Assembly (NCBI GenBank): GCA_013619155.1
Contig: JABXKT010000009.1
Location: 1-60,015 of the forward strand
Source: Desulfobacteraceae bacterium
GTDB taxonomy: Bacteria; Desulfobacterota; Desulfobacteria; Desulfobacterales; Desulfolunaceae
Reading direction: 5' to 3'
DNA: 60,015 bases
In this document: positions 1 to 8,991 of the stretch, piece by piece
Layout: each line of letters starts with the position of its first letter
Position numbering within the stretch: the first letter of the stretch is position 1
Notes under the pieces: model-generated
Seen by the model: only the letters and a program-made list of their open reading frames with translations
Told to the model about the DNA's origin: nothing
Database searches by the model: none
Position numbers and translations under genes: made by a program

Positions 1-270
1 GTGACATCATCATGGCGGACGGCACGCGTGCCACAACCGAGACGGGTTCCATCGACTACACGGCGACCGGTGATGTGGCCCTCTCACTCCTGACCTCTAT
101 CCGTGGAACGATAAACGTCACGGCCGGATCGGGCGATTCCGTACTCGGTGCCATCACCGACACCACCGACCTCGAAACCGCCAACCTGGTGAGTATCGGT
201 CTGGTGACCCTGACGGCTGAGACGGGCATCGGTGGTGCAGACGCGGCCGATATAGACACGACCATATCAA
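1..270 (+). repeat. Long direct repeat copy 1 inside exoprotein gene
   Basis: Bases 1-270 recur almost unchanged at 601-855 and 1337-1606. Each copy encodes the block from DITMADGT to GGADAADI. The spacings are 600 and 736 bases. Confidence 0.85.
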
Positions 271-600
271 CCTTTCAGGCAAGCAACAGGATCAGCGGTT
301 CCATCATCATCCAAGAAACCGACGGGCTGGTTATTACGGGAACCGGGGTGCAGACTTTTGGCGGGGATGGTTCCATCGCCGTGGATGTGGATGCGGGCGA
401 TCTGACCCTAGGCGGACCCGTTACGGCCCACGGCTTTGGAAATGTGAACCTGAATGCCGATGCGGGCAGCCTGACCCAGAATGCCGGACATACCATCGCT
501 TCCACGAGCGGTCATATTGTACTCACTGCCGATGAAATCGTCCAGAACGACAAGCTCCTGACCGGAGAGGCAGGTACCATAAGCGTGACGGCGGACAACG

Positions 601-855
601 GTGACATCACCATGGCGGACGGCACGCGTGCCACAACCGAGACGGGTGCCATCGACTACACGGCGACCGGTGATGTTGGCCTCTCACTTCTAACCTCTAC
701 CAGTGGAACGATAAACATCACGGCCGGATCGGGCGATTCCGTACTCGGTGCCATAACCGACAACACCGCCCTCGAAATCGCAAACCTGGTGAGCACCGGT
801 CTGGTGACCCTAACGGCGGAGACGGGCATCGGTGGTGCAGACGCGGCCGATATAG
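601..855 (+). repeat. Long direct repeat copy 2 (ends at the frameshift)
   Basis: Near-identical to bases 1-255. The copy ends exactly where 59 nt, present in copies 1 and 3, are missing. Confidence 0.85.
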
Positions 856-3624
856 GAAACCAAAGACCTGATCCTCTCCGGAACTGGGATGCAGACATTG
901 GGCGACGATGGTGCCATCTCTGTTGACGTGGATGCGGGTGATCTCACCGTGAGCGGTCTTGTCACGGCCCATAGTGCGGGAAATGTAACCCTGAACGCCG
1001 ATGCAGGTACCCTGACGCAGGATGTCGGACAGAACATTAGCTCCACCAGCGGTCATATCGAGCTGGCGGCGGATGCGGTGGCTCAGAGCGGCAATATCCT
1101 GACCGGTGAAGCCGGAACCCTTACCGTTACGGCGGACAACGGTGCCATCGCCATGACGGACGGCACGCATGCGACAACGCAGACGGGTGACATCACCTAC
1201 ATGGCGACCGGTGATGTGGCCCTCTCACTTCTCACCAGTGAAAGCGGATCTATAAGTGTGACGGCCGGTGCGGTGACTCAAAACGGCAATATTTTGACCG
1301 GAGGAGACGGAGCCATCACCGTGACGGCGGACAATGGTGACATCACCATGGCGGACGGCACGAGTGCGACAACGCAGACGGGTGCCATCGACTACACGGC
1401 GACCGGTGATGTGGCCCTCTCACTCCTGACCTCTCTCCGTGGAACGATAAACGTCACGGCCGGATCGGGCGATTCCGTACTCGGTGCCATCACCGACACC
1501 ACTGACCTCGAAGCCGCCAACCTGGTGAGTACGGGTCTGGTGACCCTGACGGCGGAGACGGGCATCGGTGGTGCAGACGCGGCCGATATCGACACGACCA
1601 TCTTAATCCTTCAGGCAGGCAACAGGACCCGCGGTTCCATCATCATTCAGGAAACCGACGGGCTGGTTATTACGGGAACCGGGATGCAGACCCTTGGTGG
1701 GGATGGTGCCATCGCGGTGGATGTGGCTGCGGGCGATCTGACCATAGGCGGATCCGTTACGTCCCATGGCGCAGGGAGTGTGACGCTGAATGCCGATGCG
1801 GGTACGCTGACGCAGGCCACCGGTAAGGGCATTGGCTCCACCAGCGGTTCTATCGAGCTTACGGCCGAAGCGGTGGCTCAAAACGGCAATCTCCTGACCG
1901 GGGAGGCAGGAACCCTAACCGTGACGGCGGACAAGGGTGCCATCACCATGGTGGATGGCATGGGCGTAAGAGCGCAGGCGGGTGTTATTACCTACACGGC
2001 GGCCAGTGATATCACCATTGGCGCCGTAAGCACTTTAGCCGGCGACGTGCACATCATGGCCGCAGAGAGCATCTCCCAGATCGCCGATATCACGACATCT
2101 GGCGGTAATCTGAGATTGTCGGCACAGAACGGCTCTATCACCATGGCCGACGGAACCCGTGCCAACACAGCGGGACAGGGCAGCGTCACCTATGAAGCGG
2201 TTGAGGACATTGCGCTGAGTATCATTGATTCGGCATCCGACGTCACCATTATAACAACAGGCGGATCTATATCCGATGTGTTGTCGGGCGAAACAGCCAA
2301 TATTACCGGCTCGGATTTAACTCTGAAGGCGGTATCCGGCATCGGATCCGACGATGATATCGATACGAAGGCTTTACTCCTGGATGCCCTGAATAGCGGG
2401 GCTGTAGGAGATATCTGGATCAATCAGGTTGATGGCGGTGGCCCGCTGAGTGTGAATCGTTTGGCCCAGAGCGATTCGAACGGAGATGGCGACATTCATC
2501 TGGTCAGTGAAGACGGTACGGTGGTTGTTCTTTCCTCTGGTGATGGGGTGGTCATTACCGGCAGCGGTGATGTCACACTTCTGGCCATGGGGTCGGCATC
2601 GGATCTGGTTATTGATACCTCCATATCTTCGGTGTCCGGTCGTATTGTACTGGGAGGGGGGCGGAACGTGGATGTGAATGAGGGGATCGAGGCCGTCGAT
2701 GGTGCGCACATTGAGATGGATGCCGGCAGAAAGATTCTCTACGATTCAGAACTCTCTTTTGACGGAGAGATGGTGACCCATGTCTTGCCTGAATTCACCT
2801 GGAGTCGGGTGGCATCTGCGGGTGGTTACTACGTTACTATGGAACGCGATGGTGTGATGTACGACTCGACCTGGGTGTACAACGCCGAGAGCTGGGCCCC
2901 CGGATATGATCTGCCCGCTGGCCAGTTCAAGGTGATGGCCCATGCCCTGGCCGATGATGGAACCGTCCCAGGCGAACTTATTTCCACCCTTCGGATCAAT
3001 GAGCCATCCCATACTCTGAGATCGGTGCAGCGGTTGGAGGAGAATCTCTCCCTTCTCTATAGCGAGAGGCCTCTCGAAGTATCTCTGGTGGCCAATGGTA
3101 TGATGATCGAGAGTCCGGCCCAGGTGTTAGGGGAGTATCCCTCGAGCATGGGAGACGGGCTGCTCTATGGAGAGCATCTCATCTCCGATCCTGTGGCTCT
3201 TGTGGGACCGGGCTCTTTGGGTGGGGAGACCTCTTCAAATGATACTTTGGTGGATAGGGATCTTGCAGACCATGAAAGAAAACGAGTCGACAGGCGCTTT
3301 TTCTCTGAGGAGACGACCCACGGCCGCTCTTCCCGATTTTTAGCGGTGGCTCCCTCATCCAATGATGGGGCCGCACATGCAGGTGGCTATGCCGAGAAGA
3401 GGGCCTTTCGATTTTTCAGTGATGAGGTGAAACCGAGTGAGCCAGAAGTCAGGGAATTTGTCTCTGTGGATGAGTTCTATGTGGCTATTTTTGATTGGTT
3501 TGATGTCTCCTTTGGGTCTCTCCCTGAAGAGACTCGGCAGGCCCTTGAACAGCTCTTTAAGACGCATAAAAATCCCGGGGAGTTACAGGTGCTGAGTCAG
3601 AAAATTCTTATGGGAGAGGATTGA
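856..3624 (+). CDS. Haemagglutinin-like repeat exoprotein, C-terminal part
   Basis: This continues the repeat protein of the preceding entry in the +1 frame. Homology to the repeat resumes at 856 (residues ETKDLILSGTG), directly after an in-frame TAG at 853. The first ATG in frame is at 889 but has no ribosome binding site, so it is not a credible independent start. About 590 residues of beta-strand repeats are followed by a non-repetitive C-terminus of about 300 residues. That region starts with a segment resembling an Ig/FnIII-type beta sandwich (about 2750-3000, with FTWSRVASAGGYYV) and ends in a charged tail without a recognised anchor. No autotransporter barrel or LPXTG-type signal is visible. 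The likely role is a surface or secreted adhesin. A strong hairpin terminator follows at 3678. Confidence 0.65.
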   Translation, partial: ETKDLILSGTGMQTLGDDGAISVDVDAGDLTVSGLVTAHSAGNVTLNADAGTLTQDVGQNISSTSGHIELAADAVAQSGNILTGEAGTLTVTADNGAIAMTDGTHATTQTGDITYMATGDVALSLLTSESGSISVTAGAVTQNGNILTGGDGAITVTADNGDITMADGTSATTQTGAIDYTATGDVALSLLTSLRGTINVTAGSGDSVLGAITDTTDLEAANLVSTGLVTLTAETGIGGADAADIDTTILILQAGNRTRGSIIIQETDGLVITGTGMQTLGGDGAIAVDVAAGDLTIGGSVTSHGAGSVTLNADAGTLTQATGKGIGSTSGSIELTAEAVAQNGNLLTGEAGTLTVTADKGAITMVDGMGVRAQAGVITYTAASDITIGAVSTLAGDVHIMAAESISQIADITTSGGNLRLSAQNGSITMADGTRANTAGQGSVTYEAVEDIALSIIDSASDVTIITTGGSISDVLSGETANITGSDLTLKAVSGIGSDDDIDTKALLLDALNSGAVGDIWINQVDGGGPLSVNRLAQSDSNGDGDIHLVSEDGTVVVLSSGDGVVITGSGDVTLLAMGSASDLVIDTSISSVSGRIVLGGGRNVDVNEGIEAVDGAHIEMDAGRKILYDSELSFDGEMVTHVLPEFTWSRVASAGGYYVTMERDGVMYDSTWVYNAESWAPGYDLPAGQFKVMAHALADDGTVPGELISTLRINEPSHTLRSVQRLEENLSLLYSERPLEVSLVANGMMIESPAQVLGEYPSSMGDGLLYGEHLISDPVALVGPGSLGGETSSNDTLVDRDLADHERKRVDRRFFSEETTHGRSSRFLAVAPSSNDGAAHAGGYAEKRAFRFFSDEVKPSEPEVREFVSVDEFYVAIFDWFDVSFGSLPEETRQALEQLFKTHKNPGELQVLSQKILMGED
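1337..1606 (+). repeat. Long direct repeat copy 3 inside exoprotein gene
   Basis: Near-identical to copies 1 and 2. It is intact through GGADAADIDTTI and so gives the in-frame reference for the deletion in copy 2. Confidence 0.85.
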
Positions 3625-3677
3625 TCTTCGGCGCGCCCGGAAAGGGTGCGCGAAAAGGGATGGGTATAGAGATGAAA

Positions 3678-3716
3678 CAGCGCATGATTCTGATGAATCA
3701 CGCGCTGTTTTTTTTC
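3678..3716 (+). terminator. Rho-independent terminator of the exoprotein gene
   Basis: A 13-bp stem (arms 3678-3690 and 3695-3707, one G-U-type mismatch) with a 4-nt loop is followed by eight T residues. It lies 54 nt after the stop codon. Confidence 0.9.
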
Positions 3717-3736
3717 TTACGACGGAAATATCTCGT

Positions 3737-6730
3737 TTAGATTTTTTTAATCAACAGCTCTTTTTTCATACGTCCTGAGAGCCCTTCTAAGCGTTCGGCA
3801 CCGGAGATAATGGCCACGCTTTTGAGGTGCTCTTCCGGTGGGAAGTAGCGTGCGGCGACGGTGCGCACTTTTTTCGCTGTGAGAGAGAGGAGTTCCTCTT
3901 TGTAGGTACGCCGAGTATCGTCTGAGAGGCCTACAAGTTCACGGAAGAACCCTTTACGTGCGGCGGCTGCCGGGGTGTCGGGATGGTCGATGACGGAGCA
4001 CGCCTGGAGTATGGCCTCTTTTACGTCTTCGTCAGTGTAGTCGGTACCGGTTATAAAGCGGGCCGCCTTGTCGTAGGCATCAAGGGTACCTATGATGTGA
4101 GGGTCCCTGTAGGATCCCATACTAAAGGTCCCCTCCTCGGCATTGTAGTTGGCAAAGGCACCGTAGGCACCGCCTTTTTCTCGGATTTCCCGGTGGAGGT
4201 AGAGGGCCCGAAGGAGGCGTCCCGTTATGGATAGGGCCGGGGCATCTTCATGGCCCATGGAGACGACGGGAAAGGCCGATGCCACGAAGGATACGGCGCT
4301 GTTGGTGCTCCACCCTTCATGGACGGGGTGGCCATGGGCCGGTACGGAGACGAAGGTAAGGGGAGAGGACCCTTGGGGAAGCGCACGGGAGAGGGTGTTT
4401 TGATTGGTTTCGGCCATGGCCAGGGTGGCGCTGTCACCGGCCAGGGCGCAGCGTAGGTTGCCTCGATTGATGAAGCTCTGGCCGATCTGGGTCATCTGAT
4501 GACCGATCTGGGCCAGGGCCTCTTCGGCAGATTCTCCGCGTACCAGCTTATCGGTGATTTTTTTGATGTATTGGATCTGGCCGACACCTCCCCAGAGCTC
4601 AGACAGAGCCAGGGAGTCCGTGAAATTGCGGTTGGCCAGGGAGATGGCAAGGCTATGCCCATTTTGTACCACGGCAGACTCTAAGGCGGCTCGGTACTCT
4701 AAGAGTAGGTTGCGAAGTCTGGACAGATCGGTAAACCGGTATTGGGTGAGGGTTTCGGTGAGGAGCTCGAACATGGCCTCTCGGTTTCTGGAGAGGCACT
4801 TGCTGTTGATAGAGATAAGGGGCAGTGCAGATCGGTTTTCATCGTAGCGCCGTCTCGATGATGAGGAGAGGCTTATGCCACCGGTGTGTGCTGAAATGGA
4901 TCGGGCCAGCTCCTCATAGTTTTTTTTCTGGGTCCCCATTTTCATAAATGAGGAACAGAAGAAGGGGACCAGTGGGATCAATTCGTCGTCAATACTCCCT
5001 GCCTCCAGAACGCCGGTGTAGTAAAGAATGGAGTTGGTGGCACACGGATAACGAAAGAGGCGTTCATCCCCACGGCTTTTCGGGATGACCGAATCGATGG
5101 TGGCGGGAATGTCAGAAAGTTCTAGGGTGGGGAGAGAGGAGATATCCTCTTCGGCCTCCTGGAGGGATTTTAGGGCATCTGTGTCGCGACGGATTTTGGC
5201 TTTCGACTCTTCCGTCAATGTGAGCATGATGTCATGGAGTTTTTTTTGCTCTTGCTTGTCTTGTGTCTCGGCAAGGCTTGTATCCGGGGCGAGGATGAAA
5301 CGGACACGATGGGGGTTTTCAAGAAGTCTCTTGCGGATGAGTCCCTCGAAATAACCGCCCGTTTTTACAGATTCTTTGATGGCGTCCAAATCTTTATCGA
5401 GAAGGAGAAGTCGTTCGGGGTCTCCGCCGTGAAACCAGCATCCAGAGATTCCCAGAAGCAGTTTGATGCCATATGGGTATGGTGTGTTGGATATTTCACG
5501 TTGTCGGATTTCCATCTGGTGGATGGCCGAGTCAATGAGGGTGGGATCAATGCCTTTATTTGAAAGGGATGTAAGGGTATCGAAGATAAGGGCCTCGATG
5601 GCGTTCGCGTCTTCAGTGCGGGTCTCTTTGAGTCCACAGCCAAAGGAGGTATCCCGTGCATCGGAGTCAAAGCCGGTGGCATCGCAGAGAGAAGACCCCA
5701 GATTGGAGTCGATGAGGGCCTTGCGTAGTGGGGCTGCAGCATTACCGAGGAGGATTTGGGAGAGGAGACTGAAGGCCAGAACCTCTTCGGTATTACGAAT
5801 ATCGCTCACCAGCCAGGCCAGACTGACTTGGGATCGGTTGTCACGATTTTCTTCTGCTTCTGCTGGATAGTATTCTGTAACGCGCTTGGGTTCCAGCCAA
5901 CGGGGCTGGGGATTCACCGTGGTTTGGGGGTCGATTTTTTCAAAATGATTGAGAACTTTATCATCGATCATTTTTAAATGCTCATTTAAGGCCATGTCCC
6001 CGTAGGTGAAAAAATAGGCATTGCTGGGGTGGTAATGGCGGCCATGAAAGGCCTTGAGCTCTTCCCAGGTTAAATCTGTGATGGCTTCAGGATCTCCACC
6101 TGAGTTATTGGCGTATGTGGTCTCTGGCATGAGGGCTTTATTGAGGGCGCGTCCCAGAATTTGGCTGGGAGAACTCATGGCCCCCTTCATCTCATTATAG
6201 ACGATGCCTTTAAATGTGAGTGTCTCTTCGGTGCTCTTTGCCGTGCTCTCCTCGGCGGGGCTGAACTCCAAGCGGTGCCCCTCTTGTTTGAAACTTAATT
6301 CATCGATGCACGGAAAAAAAGCCGCATCGAGATATACTCCCATGAGGTTGTAAAAATCTTTCCTGTTCTGGGATGCAAAGGGATACATCGTCCAGTCTGA
6401 GGAGGTAAATGCATTCATGAAGGTGTTTAAGCTTCGTTTGATCATGGAGAAAAAAGGATCGCGAACCGGGTATTTTTTAGAGCCACAAAGGGCGGTATGT
6501 TCAAGGATATGAGCCACACCCGTGGAATCTTTGGGTACGGTTTTGAAGGCAACGGCAAAGGTGTTCTCTTGATCTTTGGCGCTGATGTGAATGTGAGAAG
6601 CGCCGCTGGCCTCATGAATCAACTCATAGTAATAGGCATTGATATCAGTAAGGGGGAACGCCTTTATTACTAGAAAGCCATGGATGATTTGGCCGGGTAA
6701 TACGTCATTGAAGGGGTCATTTTGAGTCAT
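3737..6730 (-). CDS. M16C-family zinc metallopeptidase (presequence protease/PreP-like)
   Basis: This 997-residue protein has the inverted zinc motif HILEH (His74, Glu77, His78), followed by the TALCGSKKYPVRDPFF segment typical of M16C enzymes (PreP, falcilysin type). The distal metal-ligand Glu lies in the YNEMKGAM segment near residue 175. The length fits a fused two-half M16C chamber peptidase with the M16C-associated middle domain. Family members degrade unfolded peptides of up to about 65 residues. There is no signal peptide, so it is probably cytoplasmic and recycles peptides. It is transcribed alone: the upstream 640 bases hold no gene, and the exoprotein gene converges from the other side. 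It is longer than typical two-domain pitrilysins and is unlikely to be a quinone-cofactor-processing M16B protein. Confidence 0.92.
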   Translation of the reverse strand: MTQNDPFNDVLPGQIIHGFLVIKAFPLTDINAYYYELIHEASGASHIHISAKDQENTFAVAFKTVPKDSTGVAHILEHTALCGSKKYPVRDPFFSMIKRSLNTFMNAFTSSDWTMYPFASQNRKDFYNLMGVYLDAAFFPCIDELSFKQEGHRLEFSPAEESTAKSTEETLTFKGIVYNEMKGAMSSPSQILGRALNKALMPETTYANNSGGDPEAITDLTWEELKAFHGRHYHPSNAYFFTYGDMALNEHLKMIDDKVLNHFEKIDPQTTVNPQPRWLEPKRVTEYYPAEAEENRDNRSQVSLAWLVSDIRNTEEVLAFSLLSQILLGNAAAPLRKALIDSNLGSSLCDATGFDSDARDTSFGCGLKETRTEDANAIEALIFDTLTSLSNKGIDPTLIDSAIHQMEIRQREISNTPYPYGIKLLLGISGCWFHGGDPERLLLLDKDLDAIKESVKTGGYFEGLIRKRLLENPHRVRFILAPDTSLAETQDKQEQKKLHDIMLTLTEESKAKIRRDTDALKSLQEAEEDISSLPTLELSDIPATIDSVIPKSRGDERLFRYPCATNSILYYTGVLEAGSIDDELIPLVPFFCSSFMKMGTQKKNYEELARSISAHTGGISLSSSSRRRYDENRSALPLISINSKCLSRNREAMFELLTETLTQYRFTDLSRLRNLLLEYRAALESAVVQNGHSLAISLANRNFTDSLALSELWGGVGQIQYIKKITDKLVRGESAEEALAQIGHQMTQIGQSFINRGNLRCALAGDSATLAMAETNQNTLSRALPQGSSPLTFVSVPAHGHPVHEGWSTNSAVSFVASAFPVVSMGHEDAPALSITGRLLRALYLHREIREKGGAYGAFANYNAEEGTFSMGSYRDPHIIGTLDAYDKAARFITGTDYTDEDVKEAILQACSVIDHPDTPAAAARKGFFRELVGLSDDTRRTYKEELLSLTAKKVRTVAARYFPPEEHLKSVAIISGAERLEGLSGRMKKELLIKKI

Positions 6731-7372
6731 GGTTTGGTTTATCCCAAAATCTATGGTTCTGCGTACACGAGGCGAACCTGTAAAGGCCCTTGAATTACCT
6801 GTGAACGCTCAAGGGTTCGTTGCGACATGGCCTGGGATGATTTCCATACGGGTGAAAGATCTATATCCTTCATGGGAATGGGCGAAATCGCCGGGCCAGA
6901 GACAACCATAAAATGCGCGATACGTTTTTTTTGAAAAATAGATTCAAACGTATCGTATTGTCATGGGGTCGTGATGAAGAGGTGGATATATGCCCATGGG
7001 TTTAAGATGGGAAGATTCAACTCTTAATACGATAAACTATGCGCATTCTAAGACCATTTGTCGAGGGGAGGATTGACGTCTTTGTGCGATTTCAAAGGGG
7101 TAGGATACGTATGGATGAGAGGAATAGGGGGGATATTCTCCCTGACAGGTTGTGAAAAATGCACAAGAAAGCCAAATACACAAGATAAAGGCGCGTCGCT
7201 TTTTACAGTGATCGGTCTTTGTGATAAGGCGTTCGTATCCACAACCTGTGAGGGAGAACTATCCGGGTGTTGGTAAGAGCAAATGAAATGGGTGAAGCGG
7301 GTACCGAGTGTGACATAAAAAGAGGATTTATCACATCAGAGGTTGGATCCTCGGTAGGATGCTTCCGGCTCT
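6731..7372. other. Intergenic region without a convincing gene
   Basis: 642 bases lie between the M16C gene and the small minus-strand gene at 7373. Short open frames here lack ribosome binding sites and family features. The only clear structure is the inverted repeat at 6918-6955. Confidence 0.6.
6918..6955. promoter_or_regulatory. Inverted repeat, possible operator upstream of the M16C gene
   Basis: Arms CGATACGTTT (6918-6927) and AAACGTATCG (6946-6955) are perfectly complementary. A second inner pair TTTGAA/TTCAAA lies within the loop. The site is about 190 nt upstream of the M16C start. There is no U-tract on the minus strand, so a binding site is favoured over a terminator. Confidence 0.35.
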
Positions 7373-7804
7373 TTATGCTGCTATATATACACCGCGTGTT
7401 TTGCGCTTGATGCGACCAATTTTATTGAGGCGAAAGATGATGTTGCGAAGTTTTTTGTCTTCAAAACCTGTCTTTGCCTGAATTTTTGCGAAATCTGCGC
7501 CGTTGCGAGAGTTCTTGATGACTTTAAGCACTGTGCCGGATGCCGTCATCTCTGATCGGTCGCCCTTCTCTTTTCCGGGGACGGCGGCATAGCCACGGCC
7601 AGACGTCTGGCGGATCAATTTTTCAAGACGGTCGATTTGGGCAGAGAGCTTTTCGATATCCTGGCGTGAAGGGATATCGTAACTTTTAATGATGGTCTTG
7701 AAAAGCGAGTCAATACTGACCGGCTTGGTGCGTACACGGCGTCGGTTGGCAATGGTTTCAGACTCTTGATTCTCTTGCATGGGGTTGGGGGCTTCTGTAG
7801 GCAT
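7373..7804 (-). CDS. Small protein with coiled-coil segment and winged-helix-like C-terminus
   Basis: I do not recognise this 143-residue protein by name. It begins at ATG 7804 behind AAGGAGG. Residues 1-30 are polar and probably disordered. Residues 48-70 form an amphipathic helix with heptad hydrophobics (IEKLSAQIDRLEKLI), likely a short coiled coil for dimerisation. After a basic linker, residues 88-143 look like a small winged helix: a helix (GTVLKVIKNS), a putative recognition helix (KKLRNIIFRLNKIGRI) and a wing (KRKTRGVYIA). This suggests a DNA- or RNA-binding role, by inference only. It is monocistronic, with an AT-rich upstream region. Confidence 0.7.
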   Translation of the reverse strand: MPTEAPNPMQENQESETIANRRRVRTKPVSIDSLFKTIIKSYDIPSRQDIEKLSAQIDRLEKLIRQTSGRGYAAVPGKEKGDRSEMTASGTVLKVIKNSRNGADFAKIQAKTGFEDKKLRNIIFRLNKIGRIKRKTRGVYIAA

Positions 7805-8370
7805 ATGTCCTCCTTGTTCGTTATTATCTTTTTAAAATTTATAGGTAGCTATAAGGATATCTATCAACGGAGATTGATAGTGATCGATATTTAACCAAGG
7901 CACGCGTATTTCCCCCCTCGTCAGTTATACGCGACCAGGAACCACGTGAATGCATGAATTATATGCGAACCATGTGGTTACTTTTAGGCAATATGGATAT
8001 CGGTCAAGAGATATCCTCATAGATAAGGAATGTCTAATAGATAACTTAATTGATTTTAAGAGTCAAGCAATCTTCAAAGGAAATAGGTTCATTTTAGTAA
8101 AAAACTTAAAAATGGAGGGGCGAAACTGATGAAAAATTACAAATCGTATTGAAAGGTAGGGTGTTTCATGGTATTTACAAAGCGCCGAAAATAAAATGGA
8201 TTGATGGGGCGGGCTCTTTAAATATTAACGCTCACTTGCCCCTTTTCGTTATCTTGTAGCCGGCAATGCAATTGGAAGGTGTATTCCTTGAAGCAATTGG
8301 ATATAGATGGCGGCTTTTCGTTTTATGGAGCTTTTTTCTAAGGCTTTACTTTTTTAGGGATTCGAGAAGT
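7805..8370. other. AT-rich divergent intergenic region
   Basis: This holds the upstream regions of the minus-strand small protein and the plus-strand DUF2062 gene. It contains an imperfect 9-bp inverted repeat (aaccacgtg at 7940, catgtggtt at 7971). No gene is supported. The open frame upstream of 8371 is treated as leader because it lacks a ribosome binding site. Confidence 0.5.
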
Positions 8371-8991
8371 ATGAAAGATATAGATCAGAAATCCTTTATG
8401 TCTACTACGAATATAACATATTGGAACAAAATAAAAAAACATTTTTGTTCTATTTTAGAAAAAATCAAAAGATTGCAGGGAGATCCTCACTATATCGCCT
8501 TAGGTATGGCCATTGGCGTGTTCATTGGTGTGACTCCTACTATTCCTTTTCATACCGCCTTAGCAATTGCTTTTGCCTTTGTCCTGCGTGGCAGTAAACC
8601 AGCGGCAGCGATTGGGGTATGGATTGCCAATCCTCTGACGATACCCCTATTTTATTATGGAAGCTATAAGGTGGGAGTGCTTGTTTTGGGGGGGCGTCTG
8701 GACGAAGGCCTCGATATTGGAGGTATGATACATCTTCTCGAGAGTAATATTTCCCTTTGGGAAAAGCTTGATTTGATTAAGGCTTTTTTTTCGCGTCACT
8801 TCGGGGTGGCCTGCATGATGCTCGTGGGCAGCGTGTTGCTTGCCGTGATTCCTAGTGTTGCCTCTTACTTTATAACACGAAAATTGGTTGCAAAAACTTA
8901 TACAAATGTAAAAGTAATCAGTAAGGCAAAGAATATAAAAAATGATAACAATCGCCAATCCGGCGAGGAGAGTGATAATGACATCGCCTAG
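8371..8991 (+). CDS. DUF2062 domain inner-membrane protein
   Basis: This 206-residue protein carries the DUF2062 signature: ALGMAIGVFIGVTPTIPFHT, then AAAIGVWIANPLTIPLFYY. It has about three or four hydrophobic segments, including one near the end (ACMMLVGSVLLAVIPSVASYF), and a polar Lys/Asn-rich tail. Function is not established; family members are small membrane proteins, often near cell-envelope genes. I chose ATG 8371 because the longer frame from 8266 has no ribosome binding site. Its 3' end overlaps rsmA by 14 nt in another frame, which suggests translational coupling. Confidence 0.8.
   Translation: MKDIDQKSFMSTTNITYWNKIKKHFCSILEKIKRLQGDPHYIALGMAIGVFIGVTPTIPFHTALAIAFAFVLRGSKPAAAIGVWIANPLTIPLFYYGSYKVGVLVLGGRLDEGLDIGGMIHLLESNISLWEKLDLIKAFFSRHFGVACMMLVGSVLLAVIPSVASYFITRKLVAKTYTNVKVISKAKNIKNDNNRQSGEESDNDIA

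Larger units (their letters stand above)
1..926 (+). pseudogene. Haemagglutinin-like repeat exoprotein, 5' part (partial, frameshifted)
   Basis: The reading frame is open at base 1, so the gene begins upstream of the window. The product is a chain of short beta-strand-rich repeats, low in Cys and rich in Thr, Gly, Ala and Asp. Recurring motifs are MADGTRATTETG, DYTATGDVALSLLTS and TAETGIGGADAADI. This pattern is typical of the beta-helical stalks of filamentous-haemagglutinin or large-exoprotein adhesins secreted through two-partner systems; that assignment is by family resemblance. Compared with the copy at 230-320, the copy at 850-856 lacks 59 nt, which shifts the frame. Reading then continues through 24 unrelated residues to a stop at 926. 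The next frame carries the rest of the protein, so this is either a disrupted gene or an assembly error in a repeat. Confidence 0.7.

Noticed and set aside
718..1170. Antisense open frame of 150 codons across the exoprotein repeats
   Set aside because: Arises from the biased codon use of the repeats. Similar antisense frames appear in every repeat copy.
1..1606. Regular repeats considered as a CRISPR array
   Set aside because: Repeat units are hundreds of bases long, in frame and protein-coding. No short repeat-spacer pattern and no cas genes.
7058..7276. 72-codon open frame with several Cys in the 6.7-7.4 kb gap
   Set aside because: Opposed by an equally long frame on the other strand, and no recognisable motif. 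Weak evidence only.
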